Part shown: piece after piece, positions 17,535 to 26,093 of the stretch | Position numbering within the stretch: the first letter of the stretch is position 1 | How the letters are laid out: every line of letters starts with the position of its first letter | Origin: Sediminibacillus halophilus | Lineage (GTDB): Bacteria; Bacillota; Bacilli; Bacillales; Amphibacillaceae | Length of the DNA stretch: 64,000 bases | NCBI RefSeq assembly: GCF_900103695.1 | Contig: NZ_FNHF01000007.1 | Span: 1 to 64,000 of the forward strand | Reading direction: 5' to 3' | Notes under the pieces: model-generated | Told to the model about the DNA's origin: nothing | The model's input: the letters and a program-made list of their open reading frames with translations, nothing else | Databases searched by the model: none | Position numbers and translations under genes: made by a program

Positions 17535-17618
17535 ATGGAAACATTGGCAAAGGTCCTGGCGGTAGTCGCTATTGTATTTCTCGTTGTGGGAATCATCTAT
17601 ATGGTGAATGTATCCTGA
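17535..17618 (+). CDS. 27-residue single-span membrane peptide downstream of yshE
   Basis: ATG at 17535, stop TGA at 17616-17618. AAAGGGGGAAG lies 5-9 bases before the ATG, a very good ribosome binding site. The product starts METLAKVL and then has one uninterrupted hydrophobic segment of about 18 residues, ending with a short NVS tail, so it should be a single-pass membrane peptide. It starts 21 bases after yshE and precedes the lcfA promoter, hence it is probably in the yshE transcript. I do not know a named family. The start signal and composition support translation, but at this length chance cannot be excluded. Confidence 0.6.
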   Translation: METLAKVLAVVAIVFLVVGIIYMVNVS

Positions 17619-17665
17619 TTAGAGGGACGTCATAGCAGTATAGAAAATGTTGAAAAATAAAAACA

Positions 17666-17694
17666 TTTCAAAATACAGTGGAAAAAGTTATAAT
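17666..17694 (+). promoter_or_regulatory. Promoter of lcfA with an overlapping inverted repeat
   Basis: TTTCAA (17666-17671), 17 bases, TATAAT (17689-17694). An inverted repeat AAATGTT (17645-17651)/AACATTT (17662-17668) overlaps the -35 box and could be an operator; it does not fit the FadR consensus well. Confidence 0.55.
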
Positions 17695-17723
17695 GAACTT
17701 AATACAAAAAAGGAGGTAGTTGG

Positions 17724-19421
17724 ATGGATAATGTAAAACCATGGTTAAAACAGTATCCTGCTGATATTCCAACGAGTATTCGCTATGACGAGAAACCTCT
17801 GCACGAATATTTGGAGGAAAGTGCTTCAAATAGCCCAAAAATGAAAGCGCTTTATTTTATGGGAAGGGAGATGACATACGAGGAGGTCTATGATCAAGCT
17901 TTGAAAGTGGCGGGGTTCCTTCAATCGCTTGGCATCGGAAAAGGGGATCGGGTCGCGATCATGCTGCCGAATACTCCCCAGGCGGTCATCGGTTATTATG
18001 CTGTTCTCTTGGCAGGAGGGACTGTTGTTCAAACCAATCCTCTCTATCAGGAACGTGAGCTGGAATATCAACTACAGGACTCGGGAGCGAAAGTGATCAT
18101 TTGTCTCGACATTTTGCTTCCTCGTGTTTCCCAGGTAAAGAAAAACACGGCGTTGGAGCACATAGTGGTTACGCAAATTAAAGAATACCTGCCTTTTCCG
18201 AAGAATTTGATTTACCCATTTATCCAAAAAAAGCAATATAATATGGTTGTAAAACTGGAAGCGTCCGCTGATACGCACCTTTGGAACCAGGTGATTACAG
18301 AAAAGGGGCACGGTTTGAAAGCTTGTGATGTCGATCCGAAACAAGACTTGGCTTTATTGCAATACACAGGAGGCACAACTGGTTATCCGAAAGGCGTCAT
18401 GCTTACCCATTACAACCTGGTTTCCAATGGGTTGATGTCCCAGGCCTGGCTTGGAAGCAAACAAAAGCGGGATATCGTCATGGGAGTACTGCCGTTTTTT
18501 CACGTATATGGAATGACAACCGTGATGAACTATTCTGTTATGACTGGTTCTAAAATGATTCTTATGCCGAAATTTGACCCGGAGGATGTGTTGAAAACAA
18601 TTGAGAAACAAAAGCCAACCGTGTTTCCGGGCGCGCCGACTATTTATATTGCCCTGCTCCATCATCCACGGCTCAAGCAATACGATTTATCATCCATTGA
18701 AGCGTGTTTAAGTGGGTCTGCACCACTTCCGGCAGAAGTGCAGCAACAATTTCAACATGTGACGAAAGGGAATTTAGTGGAAGGTTATGGACTGACAGAG
18801 TCATCTCCCGTGACCCATTCCAACTTTCTGAACGGCAACAATGTGAATGGCAGTATCGGTGTCCCTTGGCCGGATACGGACGCTAAAATAGTCGATATGG
18901 AGACGTTTCAAGAACTACCGAACGGGGAAATAGGCGAGATCGCTGTCAAAGGCCCCCAAGTGATGAAGGGATACTGGAACAGGAAAGAAGAAACGGAACA
19001 GGTTTTAAAAGACGGCTGGCTCCTAACAGGTGATATCGGTTATATGGATGAGCGTGGCTATTTTTACGTTGTCGACCGAAAAAAAGATATGATCATTGCT
19101 GGCGGATATAATATTTATCCGAGAGAAGTAGAAGAGGTACTGTACGAGTTTGCTGGAGTCCAGGAGGTAGTCATTGCAGGAGTCCCTGATGAATATCGCG
19201 GGGAGACAGTAAAGGCCTATATCGTTCCAAAACAGGGAGTGCAACTTGAAGAAGAAGAGTTGGACCAATTCTGCCGCAAACGGCTAGCGGCTTATAAAGT
19301 CCCGCGTATTTATGAATTTATGGATGAATTACCGAAAACTGCAGTGGGTAAGATACTTCGCCGGAAACTGGTCGAAGAAGATAAGAAGAAACAAGTGAGA
19401 GAAGCAACTAAGACAGTTTGA
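17724..19421 (+). CDS. lcfA: Long-chain fatty acid-CoA ligase
   Basis: 565 residues of the ANL adenylating family. It activates long-chain fatty acids with ATP and CoA, the entry step of beta-oxidation. Motifs are the P-loop-like LLQYTGGTTGYPKGVMLTH (about 211-229), VEGYGLTESSPVTH (about 352-365), GWLLTGDIGYMDERGYFYVVDRKKDMI (about 431-457) and the catalytic lysine motif PKTAVGKILRRKL near 538-550. AAAAGGAGG lies 8 bases before the ATG. In B. subtilis lcfA heads the operon that includes fadR, fadB and etfBA; here a terminator and a new promoter separate it from fadR. Confidence 0.93.
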   Translation: MDNVKPWLKQYPADIPTSIRYDEKPLHEYLEESASNSPKMKALYFMGREMTYEEVYDQALKVAGFLQSLGIGKGDRVAIMLPNTPQAVIGYYAVLLAGGTVVQTNPLYQERELEYQLQDSGAKVIICLDILLPRVSQVKKNTALEHIVVTQIKEYLPFPKNLIYPFIQKKQYNMVVKLEASADTHLWNQVITEKGHGLKACDVDPKQDLALLQYTGGTTGYPKGVMLTHYNLVSNGLMSQAWLGSKQKRDIVMGVLPFFHVYGMTTVMNYSVMTGSKMILMPKFDPEDVLKTIEKQKPTVFPGAPTIYIALLHHPRLKQYDLSSIEACLSGSAPLPAEVQQQFQHVTKGNLVEGYGLTESSPVTHSNFLNGNNVNGSIGVPWPDTDAKIVDMETFQELPNGEIGEIAVKGPQVMKGYWNRKEETEQVLKDGWLLTGDIGYMDERGYFYVVDRKKDMIIAGGYNIYPREVEEVLYEFAGVQEVVIAGVPDEYRGETVKAYIVPKQGVQLEEEELDQFCRKRLAAYKVPRIYEFMDELPKTAVGKILRRKLVEEDKKKQVREATKTV

Positions 19422-19438
19422 TTTTTTTTTGGCAGTGC

Positions 19439-19470
19439 TGCAGACTTGGCGAAAGCCAGGTTGCTTTTTT
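19439..19470 (+). terminator. Terminator after lcfA
   Basis: CTTGGC-GAAA-GCCAGG hairpin (19445-19460) with partial outward pairing, followed by TTGC and six T residues (19465-19470). Confidence 0.75.
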
Positions 19471-19490
19471 AATAGACAAGCCTCATATGG

Positions 19491-19519
19491 TTGACAGAAT
19501 CAGAAGGCACTTGTAAAAT
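19491..19519 (+). promoter_or_regulatory. Promoter of fadR-fadB-etfB-etfA
   Basis: TTGACA (19491-19496), 17 bases, TAAAAT (19514-19519): a near-consensus sigma-A promoter. The FadR operator begins five bases downstream. Confidence 0.8.
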
Positions 19520-19524
19520 ATACA

Positions 19525-19542
19525 TGAATGATTATTCATTCA
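19525..19542. promoter_or_regulatory. FadR operator
   Basis: TGAATGATTATTCATTCA matches the established Bacillus FadR box TGAATGAMTANTCATTCA at every defined base except the M position. It overlaps the expected transcription start of fadR, so FadR should repress its own operon until long-chain acyl-CoA releases it. Confidence 0.88.
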
Positions 19543-19573
19543 TTACTAGAATTTCCGCAAGGAGAATGTGCCA

Positions 19574-20158
19574 ATGAAAAACACCAAACCAAAATTCAAT
19601 CAGATTATCGATGCAGCAGTAGAGGTCATTGCCATGAATGGATATCATTCGTCTCAAGTGTCCAAGATTGCTAAAAAAGCAGGGGTAGCAGACGGGACTA
19701 TCTACTTATATTTTAAAAATAAAGAGGATATTCTGGTCTCCTTGTTTCAAGAAAAAATGGGGCAGTTCATCGAAAGGATTGAACAGGAAATAGCTGAGAA
19801 AAACAATGCGGAGGAAAAATTACTTGAATTAATCCAGCTGCATTTCAGACAGCTCGGTGCTAATCTTCCTTTGGCAATTGTAACCCAGCTGGAACTACGC
19901 CAATCCAATCCCGACCTGAGAAAGAAAATCAATGACGTATTGAAACGGTATTTAACCGTCATTGACAGTATCATCGAAGAAGGCATAGAGGAGAAACTGT
20001 TTCAGGAAAATCTGAACAAAAAGCTGGTCCGGCAGATGATCTTCGGGACCATTGATGAAACAGTTACAAACTGGGTAATGAAGGATCATAAATACAGTTT
20101 GGTCGGCCAGGCCGAAGAAGTTCACGAACTGCTGGTCAACGGAATATCAAAAAGGTAA
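19574..20158 (+). CDS. fadR: TetR-family fatty acid degradation repressor FadR
   Basis: 194 residues. The N-terminal TetR helix-turn-helix (about 8-55) contains IIDAAVEVIAMNGYHSSQVS and KIAKKAGVADGTIYLYFKNK, nearly identical to B. subtilis FadR (YsiA). The C-terminal helical domain binds long-chain acyl-CoA and dimerises. A GTG at 19568 is only 3 bases from AAGGAG; the ATG at 19574 has 9-base spacing and matches the family start (MK-x-KPK). A FadR box overlaps its own start site. fadB, etfB and etfA follow in one operon. Confidence 0.95.
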   Translation: MKNTKPKFNQIIDAAVEVIAMNGYHSSQVSKIAKKAGVADGTIYLYFKNKEDILVSLFQEKMGQFIERIEQEIAEKNNAEEKLLELIQLHFRQLGANLPLAIVTQLELRQSNPDLRKKINDVLKRYLTVIDSIIEEGIEEKLFQENLNKKLVRQMIFGTIDETVTNWVMKDHKYSLVGQAEEVHELLVNGISKR

Positions 20159-20188
20159 CCCTTTAAGGGAATCGAGGGAGGAGAACGG

Positions 20189-20962
20189 ATGAGTACTATA
20201 CATTATCAGAAGTCGGGACAGGTGGCCAGTCTGACGATTAGCAGTCCCCCCGCCAACGCTTTATCCCGTTCCATTTTGGAAAAGCTTGAAGCCATTTTAG
20301 ATGAAGTGGAACAAGAACAGGACATAAAAGCGTTAATTTTAAAGGGCGAAGGGAAATTTTTCTCGGCGGGAGCTGACATAAAAGAGTTCACTTCCCTTCA
20401 ACAGGCGGAAGACTATACAGCACTGGCTAAACAAGGGCAAGAACTGTTTAATCGAATGGAAGGTTTTAAAATCCCAATAATTGCAGCTATTCATGGAGCC
20501 GCCTTAGGTGGAGGTCTTGAATTAGCAATGGCCTGCCATATCCGGCTTGTCAGTGAACAAGCAAAGCTGGGCCTTCCAGAGCTGACAATTGGAATTATTC
20601 CAGGCTTTGCAGGAACGCAGCGTTTGCCAGCTTATGTAGGTGCAGCGAAAGCCTATGAAATGATTTTGACCGGTGAACCTATCAGTGGGAGGACGGCTGC
20701 CGAATACGGACTTGCCAATCATAGCTATCCGGAAGAGGTATTATTCGAAAAGGCGGACGAGTTGGCCGCGAAAGTGGCCGCGAAAAGCGGACCGACAATC
20801 CACCGTGTGATGAGGCTCATCCCTTATACCAAAAATAAAAATTTCCACAAAGGGATTGAGGCAGAAGCAGAAGCATTTGGGGAGATTTTTGGTAATGAGG
20901 ATGCCAGTGAAGGAATTACCGCTTTTATAGAAAAGAGAAAACCGAGCTTTCAAGATAAGTAG
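20189..20962 (+). CDS. fadB: Enoyl-CoA hydratase
   Basis: 257 residues of the crotonase superfamily. The oxyanion-hole motifs are FFSAGADIKEF (about 57-67) and AAIHGAALGGGLELAMACHIRL (about 97-118), with catalytic glutamates at ELAMA and in LGLPELTIGIIPGFAGTQRLP (about 126-146). It hydrates trans-2-enoyl-CoA in beta-oxidation. GGGAGGAG lies before the ATG. It matches B. subtilis FadB (YsiB) in the same position between fadR and etfB. The symbol fadB is used in the Bacillus sense; it is not the E. coli bifunctional enzyme. Confidence 0.92.
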   Translation: MSTIHYQKSGQVASLTISSPPANALSRSILEKLEAILDEVEQEQDIKALILKGEGKFFSAGADIKEFTSLQQAEDYTALAKQGQELFNRMEGFKIPIIAAIHGAALGGGLELAMACHIRLVSEQAKLGLPELTIGIIPGFAGTQRLPAYVGAAKAYEMILTGEPISGRTAAEYGLANHSYPEEVLFEKADELAAKVAAKSGPTIHRVMRLIPYTKNKNFHKGIEAEAEAFGEIFGNEDASEGITAFIEKRKPSFQDK

Positions 20963-20976
20963 AAAGGAAGGATAAG

Positions 20977-21750
20977 ATGAATATCTATGTACTTTTAAAA
21001 AGGACGTTTGATACGGAAGAAAAAATCAATATTCAACAAGGCAGGATTGATGAAGACGGAGCAGAGTTCATTATCAATCCTTATGATGAATATGCCGTAG
21101 AGGAAGCGATTAACCAGCGTGATCAACATGGCGGTGAAGTAACCGTGATAACCATCGGAGAAGAAGATTCCGAGAAACAATTGAGAACTGCACTGGCGAT
21201 GGGGGCAGACAAGGCAGTGCTGATCAACACGGAAGATGATTTGGAGGCAGGTGACCAATTCACAACCGCAAGAATATTGGAAGCATACTTTGAGGATAAG
21301 CAGCCTGATTTAATATTGGCCGGAAACGTTGCAATTGATGAAGCGAGCGGACAAGTGGGACCTAGACTTGCGGAAAGACTTGGGATTTCGTATGTCACAA
21401 CCATTACAAAACTGGATATCGATGGAGAAAGCGTTCACATTGAAAGGGATGTCGAGGGCGATGTGGAAAAAGTCGATACCCAATTGCCACTCCTTGTAAC
21501 TTGCCAACAGGGATTGAATGAACCGCGTTATCCATCATTGCCAGGGATCATGAAAGCAAAGAAAAAACCTTTGGAAGAACTCGAGATAGATGATTTGGAT
21601 CTCGATGAGGATGATGTCGAGCCAAAAACAAAAACAATTGAAGTTTTTCTTCCTCCGGAAAAAGCGGCCGGGAGAATCTTGGATGGAGAGGTAAATGACC
21701 AGGTGAAAGAACTGGTGACATTGCTTAGAACAGAAGCTAAGGTTTTATAA
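20977..21750 (+). CDS. etfB: Electron transfer flavoprotein beta subunit
   Basis: 257 residues of the adenine-nucleotide alpha hydrolase-like fold. The ETF beta features are NPYDEYAVEEAI (about 34-45), LRTALAMGADKAVLI (about 69-83), the DEASGQVGPRLAERLG region (about 123-138) and the recognition loop RYPSLPGIMKAKKKPLE (about 185-201) that contacts partner dehydrogenases. It binds AMP and, with EtfA, one FAD, taking electrons from acyl-CoA dehydrogenase. AAAGGAAGG precedes the ATG and fadB ends 14 bases upstream. Confidence 0.95.
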   Translation: MNIYVLLKRTFDTEEKINIQQGRIDEDGAEFIINPYDEYAVEEAINQRDQHGGEVTVITIGEEDSEKQLRTALAMGADKAVLINTEDDLEAGDQFTTARILEAYFEDKQPDLILAGNVAIDEASGQVGPRLAERLGISYVTTITKLDIDGESVHIERDVEGDVEKVDTQLPLLVTCQQGLNEPRYPSLPGIMKAKKKPLEELEIDDLDLDEDDVEPKTKTIEVFLPPEKAAGRILDGEVNDQVKELVTLLRTEAKVL

Positions 21751-21776
21751 TAGAGCATGAAGAAAGGAGCATGGAC

Positions 21777-22757
21777 ATGAGCAGAAAAGTACTGATAATA
21801 GGAGAAACACGTGATGGTGTCTTGAGAAATGTAACATTCGAAGCGATAGCGGCTGCTAAAACAGTAAGCAACGGAGGAGAGATCATCGGTCTTATTTGTG
21901 GAGAATCTGGCTTGAATCCGCTGGCTGAACAAATGATCCATTTTGGGGCAGATCGATCGATTGTAGTAGAACATTCAAAATTGGAAACGTATACATCAGA
22001 AGGATTTGCACAGGCTGTCGGTCGGGTTATTGAACAAGAAAAGCCCGAAGCGATCGTGATGGGTCATACGGCAATAGGAAAAGATCTCACTCCTAAATTG
22101 GCTGCCCGATTTGAAACAGGTTTGATATCTGATGTGACAGAGTTAGAAGAGGGCGGCGACAATGTGGTCTTCACCAGGCCCATTTACTCCGGGAAAGCAT
22201 TTGAAAAGAAAATCATTACAGATGGCATTCTGTTTGTGACCATCCGCCCTAACAATATTTCCGCGTTGGATAAGGATACATCCCGTACCGGGGATGTGAC
22301 AGCTATCGATGTAGAAATTGGTGACTTGCGAACGGTTATTACCGATATCATTAAGAAAACCGCTGATGGAGTTGATTTATCGGAAGCCAAAGTAATTGTT
22401 GCCGGCGGCAGAGGTGTGAAAAGCAAGGAAGGGTTCGACCCCTTATACGAATTGGCAGAAGTATTGGGAGGCGCAGTTGGTGCATCAAGAGGTGCATGCG
22501 ACGCCGATTATTGTGACTACTCCCTGCAAATTGGCCAGACAGGAAAAGTGGTTACGCCAGATCTATATATTGCCTGTGGTATCTCGGGAGCGATTCAGCA
22601 TCTTGCAGGAATGTCCAATTCTAAAGTGATTGTCGGCATCAATAAAGATCCTGAAGCAAACATTTTCAATATTGCTGATTACGGAATTGTTGGAGACTTG
22701 TTTGAAGTCATTCCTCAATTGATTGAAGAAATTAAACAGGTAAAAGTGAATGCCTGA
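21777..22757 (+). CDS. etfA: Electron transfer flavoprotein alpha subunit
   Basis: 326 residues. The N-terminal domain (about 1-190) resembles EtfB; the C-terminal FAD-binding domain (about 195-320) has the signature VVAGGRGVKSKEGFDPLYELA, GASRGACDADY, QIGQTGKVVTPDLYIACGIS and NKDPEANIF. It carries the FAD that passes electrons to the respiratory chain. An ATG six bases earlier (21771) abuts the GGAG; the ATG at 21777 gives correct spacing and the family start MSRKV. It ends the fad operon and is followed by a terminator. Confidence 0.95.
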   Translation: MSRKVLIIGETRDGVLRNVTFEAIAAAKTVSNGGEIIGLICGESGLNPLAEQMIHFGADRSIVVEHSKLETYTSEGFAQAVGRVIEQEKPEAIVMGHTAIGKDLTPKLAARFETGLISDVTELEEGGDNVVFTRPIYSGKAFEKKIITDGILFVTIRPNNISALDKDTSRTGDVTAIDVEIGDLRTVITDIIKKTADGVDLSEAKVIVAGGRGVKSKEGFDPLYELAEVLGGAVGASRGACDADYCDYSLQIGQTGKVVTPDLYIACGISGAIQHLAGMSNSKVIVGINKDPEANIFNIADYGIVGDLFEVIPQLIEEIKQVKVNA

Positions 22758-22764
22758 AAACAAA

Positions 22765-22806
22765 AGGCGGCAGGGCTGGAGAAATGCTTCTGCCGTCGCT
22801 TTTTTA
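22765..22806 (+). terminator. Terminator after etfA
   Basis: AGGCGGCAG and CTGCCGTCGCT pair around a loop of about 15 bases, followed by six T residues (22800-22805). Confidence 0.85.
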
Positions 22807-22907
22807 TGCACTTATAGAGATAAGGTGAAATATGATAAATCAAATATGGGAATAGGAATATTGAATGGAAAAGGCAACCTTGGAAATGATATATTATAAG
22901 CAAACTA

Positions 22908-22937
22908 TTGGCTTTAAAGAAAAAAATGATGCTATAC
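22908..22937 (+). promoter_or_regulatory. Candidate trxA promoter
   Basis: TTGGCT (22908-22913), 18 bases, TGC-TATACT (-10 at 22932-22937). A second TGC-TATACT at 22975-22983 is another extended -10 element; its -35 box is weak. Two tandem start sites are plausible, as known for B. subtilis trxA, where one is a stress promoter. Confidence 0.45.
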
Positions 22938-23067
22938 TCTAAGACGAATCAATATTTATCCTGACAAAAATGTCTGCTATACTAATGAATCATATCCGAA
23001 CTTGGATAATAATTAGTGATGCTTCCATCCAGGGATGGAAAATAGGACGCTAGAGGAGGAAATATAA

Positions 23068-23382
23068 ATGGCAATTGTAACTGCAACCGATCAAAATTTC
23101 TCAACAGAAACAGGGGACGGTGTCGTACTGGCCGATTTTTGGGCACCATGGTGCGGACCATGTAAAATGATCGCTCCTGTACTGGAAGAAATTGATGATG
23201 AAATGAGCGACAAAGTAAAAATCGTCAAACTTGATGTTGATGAAAACCAGGAAACGGCTGGAAAGTTTGGAGTTATGAGCATTCCAACACTTCTTTTGTT
23301 CAAAGACGGAGAAGTAGTGGATCAAGTAATTGGCTTCCAACCGAAAGAAGCTTTGGTAGATTTGATTAATAAGCACTCCTAA
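23068..23382 (+). CDS. trxA: Thioredoxin
   Basis: 104 residues with the redox motif WCGPC at 28-32 ([12 protein letters not shown] context), the cis-proline motif SIPTLLLF (about 73-80) and the [13 protein letters not shown] strand. It reduces disulfides of cytosolic proteins, using thioredoxin reductase. AGGAGG lies 8 bases before the ATG. It forms its own transcription unit between the promoter region at 22908-22983 and a strong terminator. Confidence 0.97.
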   Translation: MAIVTATDQNFSTETGDGVVLADFWAPWCGPCKMIAPVLEEIDDEMSDKVKIVKLDVDENQETAGKFGVMSIPTLLLFKDGEVVDQVIGFQPKEALVDLINKHS

Positions 23383-23418
23383 AAGTCTGCCAACTGTCGT
23401 TGTGCTGGATAAATGCTC

Positions 23419-23462
23419 AAACAGTCCCTTGTTGCCATGGTTGTGACAAGGGACTGTTTTAT
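23419..23462 (+). terminator. Terminator after trxA
   Basis: AAACAGTCCCTTGT (23419-23432) and ACAAGGGACTGTTT (23446-23459) form a perfect 14-pair stem; the right arm continues into a T run. Confidence 0.88.
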
Positions 23463-23507
23463 GTTATTGATAGGAAATTAGGAGTTCTGGCGTTGTGTTG
23501 TCTATTC

Positions 23508-23724
23508 CCAGCAGCTAAGTTCACGAGGTCTTAACTATCCCTCACAGAGGCGGAATACGCCTCCTTAAGGTTGATGTAAGCTTGCGCTTCAGAGGGCATT
23601 AAATGTTGTGTGGGTGCCAGTCCATGCAACGAATGTATTCAGGAATGAGGTACAACTATGACTCTGGTGTCCCCAGGAGGCTCGCCAGTCAGCGAGAGTT
23701 TTAACCAGCGTGAGCAAGGCGATT
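23508..23724. repeat. Dispersed repeat family, long copy, in the trxA-uvrC gap
   Basis: The 394-base gap between trxA and uvrC holds no credible gene. After the trxA terminator, this segment shares its two ends with 5283-5372: CCAGC...CGAGGTCTTAA on the left and GTGAGCAAGG on the right. The middle contains small hairpins, including GAGGCG-GAATA-CGCCTC near 23545-23562 and CTCGC/GCGAG near 23682-23697. No reading frame stays open. I treat it as a non-autonomous repeat or remnant of a mobile element. Confidence 0.4.
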
Positions 23725-23776
23725 GTGCACTTCACACGGGAATGAGACTTAATACCGCATTTGGGGGAAGAAACAA

Positions 23777-25570
23777 ATGAATGAACGAATAAAAGAGAAG
23801 CTTGCAGTACTACCCGCTCAACCAGGCTGTTATTTGATGAAAGATAAACATGGGACCATTATCTATGTGGGAAAGTCGAAAGCTTTGAAAAACAGGGTCC
23901 GGTCTTATTTTACCGGAGCGAATGATCAGAAAACACAAAGGCTTGTGCAGGAAATTGTCGAATTTGAATATATAGTCACCTCTTCTGAAATAGAAGCACT
24001 TATTCTTGAAATGAATTTGATTAAAAAATATGACCCTAAATATAACGTCCTGCTAAAAGACGATAAAACATATCCTTATTTAAAAATCACAGCCGAAGAG
24101 CATCCACGGTTGATTGTGACGAGGAAAGTAAAAAAAGACAAGGGAAAATATTTCGGTCCTTACCCGAATGTAATCGCGGCCAGAGAGACAAAAAAGCTCC
24201 TGGACAGGCTGTATCCTCTTCGAAAGTGTGACAAGATGCCGGACCGGGTTTGTTTATATTATCATATGAACCAGTGTCTTGGCCCTTGCCAATACCCGGT
24301 TTCCCAAGAAACGAACAGGCAAATCGTACAAAGTATCAGTTCTTTTCTGAGTGGCGGACATAAGGAGATAAAAAAAGAGCTGAAAACAAAGATGTTTAAA
24401 GCATCTGAGGACCTCGACTTTGAACGGGCCAAAGAGCTCCGCGATCAAATTCAGCATATTGATGCAGTGATGGAGCAACAAAAAATGACGCTGAAAGATA
24501 CCGTGGACAGAGATGTGTTCGGCTATTCCTATGATAAAGGATGGATGTGTGTCCAGGTCTTCTTTGTGAGACAGGGTAAGCTGATTGAGCGGGATGTCTC
24601 GGTTTTTCCGTTTTTTGATGACCCGGCAGATACTTTTTTAAGTTTTATCGGCAGGTTTTATCTCCATCAAAACCACCCGAAACCGAAGCAAGTACTAGTT
24701 CCCGCTCCGACAGACAAAGACCTGTTAAAAGAACTGCTTGAAATAGATGTTACAATTCCATACAGAGGCAGGAAAAAAGAACTGGTGGAACTGGCAGAAA
24801 AAAATGCGGAAATTGCACTGGAAGAAAAGTTTTCCATCATTGAAAAAGATGAAGAACGGACAATACTTGCAGTCGAAAACTTAGGCGAAAAGCTTCACAT
24901 AGAAACACCCCATCGAATCGAAGCTTTCGACAATTCGAATATCCAGGGAACCGATCCTGTTTCTGCGATGATCGTATTTATTGACGGAAAACCGGACAAG
25001 AAGCAGTATCGGAAATACAAAATCCGTAGTGTGGAAGGTCCGGATGACTATGAAACGATGCGTGAAGTTGTAAGACGACGGTACTCCAGGGTATTAAAAG
25101 AGGGGCTTCCCCTTCCCGATTTGATTGTAATTGACGGAGGAAAAGGGCAGATGAAGGCCGCTTCCGATGTCTTGGAAAATGAGCTTGGTCTAGATATTCC
25201 TTTGTGTGGACTTGCAAAGGATGATAAGCATCGGACCAGTGAATTGCTTTATGGAGTGCCTCCTGCCGTTGTAAATCTAGACAGGAACTCAAAAGAATTT
25301 TACCTGATTCAGCGTATACAGGATGAAGTTCACCGGTTTGCTATCACCTTTCATAGGCAGCTTCGGGGAAAAAGCGTGTTTAAGTCCGAACTTGATAACA
25401 TACCGGGAGTAGGTGAAAAACGGCGGAGATTACTGCTGAGGCATTTCAAATCGGTTACCGAAATAAAAAGTGCCAGTCAAGATGACCTGATCCGACTAGG
25501 GTTGCCTGCTCCGACTGCGGATGCAATTCTTCAACATTTGAATGATGAGGAAAAAGGTGGGGATGAATAA
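23777..25570 (+). CDS. uvrC: Excinuclease ABC subunit C
   Basis: 597 residues. An N-terminal GIY-YIG nuclease domain (about 14-95, [31 protein letters not shown]) makes the 3' incision. A Cys-containing segment ([21 protein letters not shown], about 150-170), the UVR motif (about 203-238), the RNase H-like 5' nuclease domain (about 375-540, [15 protein letters not shown] and [10 protein letters not shown]) and a C-terminal helix-hairpin-helix pair (about 543-590) follow. It works with UvrAB in nucleotide excision repair. GGGGGAAG precedes the ATG. The aspartokinase gene that follows uvrC in B. subtilis is absent here. Confidence 0.96.
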   Translation: MNERIKEKLAVLPAQPGCYLMKDKHGTIIYVGKSKALKNRVRSYFTGANDQKTQRLVQEIVEFEYIVTSSEIEALILEMNLIKKYDPKYNVLLKDDKTYPYLKITAEEHPRLIVTRKVKKDKGKYFGPYPNVIAARETKKLLDRLYPLRKCDKMPDRVCLYYHMNQCLGPCQYPVSQETNRQIVQSISSFLSGGHKEIKKELKTKMFKASEDLDFERAKELRDQIQHIDAVMEQQKMTLKDTVDRDVFGYSYDKGWMCVQVFFVRQGKLIERDVSVFPFFDDPADTFLSFIGRFYLHQNHPKPKQVLVPAPTDKDLLKELLEIDVTIPYRGRKKELVELAEKNAEIALEEKFSIIEKDEERTILAVENLGEKLHIETPHRIEAFDNSNIQGTDPVSAMIVFIDGKPDKKQYRKYKIRSVEGPDDYETMREVVRRRYSRVLKEGLPLPDLIVIDGGKGQMKAASDVLENELGLDIPLCGLAKDDKHRTSELLYGVPPAVVNLDRNSKEFYLIQRIQDEVHRFAITFHRQLRGKSVFKSELDNIPGVGEKRRRLLLRHFKSVTEIKSASQDDLIRLGLPAPTADAILQHLNDEEKGGDE

Positions 25571-25573
25571 GCA

Positions 25574-25615
25574 AAACCGGACCGGCATAATTTCTATTGC
25601 CGTCCGGTTTCTTTT
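25574..25615 (+). terminator. Terminator after uvrC
   Basis: AAACCGGACCGGCA and TGCCGTCCGGTTT pair with one bulged C around a nine-base loop, followed by CTTTT. Confidence 0.85.
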
Positions 25616-26093
25616 ATCTGAAGTAAAAAGAGTTAGAGTTTTTATCTAAGGAATGGTCATATTTGTGCCTTATAAAGAATGTTAGGTCGATTTTACGTCA
25701 AAATCTTCTTTTCGCAGAGACCATCTCGCTCTTCGGATGGCTACGGTCGCAATAATGGTAGTACTTCGTTTCTTTCTCATCTTGACTTCCGCTTGGTAAT
25801 AAATTTCTCCTATAAGAAGTACACAAAAGGAGAATTTTCTGTTCCTGCTTTTAGGAATTGATCAACCGAAGACATAATGCATAGGCCACTATAAGTACTT
25901 TCCACTTCCGAAGAGACTCGAAGAAGTGTTCTTTACTTCTGGCGCTAAGAAACGAATCGGCGGTGACTCACTACACACAGAAAACGGGCCTATATTTCAA
26001 GGAGTCCTTAATAAGTAAAAGGGAGCTCTGTGAACGTCTATTCTAGTCGAGGCTTCATGCTTATATGGAAGCAGCCTTTCGCTTTTAGCATAG
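25616..26093. repeat. Gene-free stretch with degenerate interspersed repeat
   Basis: About 480 bases between the uvrC terminator and the end of yslB carry no convincing gene. The segment around 25710-25760 (CGCAGAGACCATCTCGCTCTTCGG and following) resembles, from memory, a long interspersed non-coding repeat common in Bacillaceae genomes. The segment near 25910-25990 with CTTCTGGCGCTAAGAA may be part of the same or another remnant. A 60-codon ORF at 25679-25861 has no ribosome binding site and looks repeat-derived. Confidence 0.35.

Noticed and set aside
17645-17668. FadR operator at the lcfA promoter
   Set aside because: The AAATGTT/AACATTT repeat has wrong spacing and sequence for a FadR box.
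25679-25861. 60-codon plus-strand ORF in the uvrC-yslB gap
   Set aside because: No ribosome binding site, no protein-like composition; probably part of an interspersed repeat.
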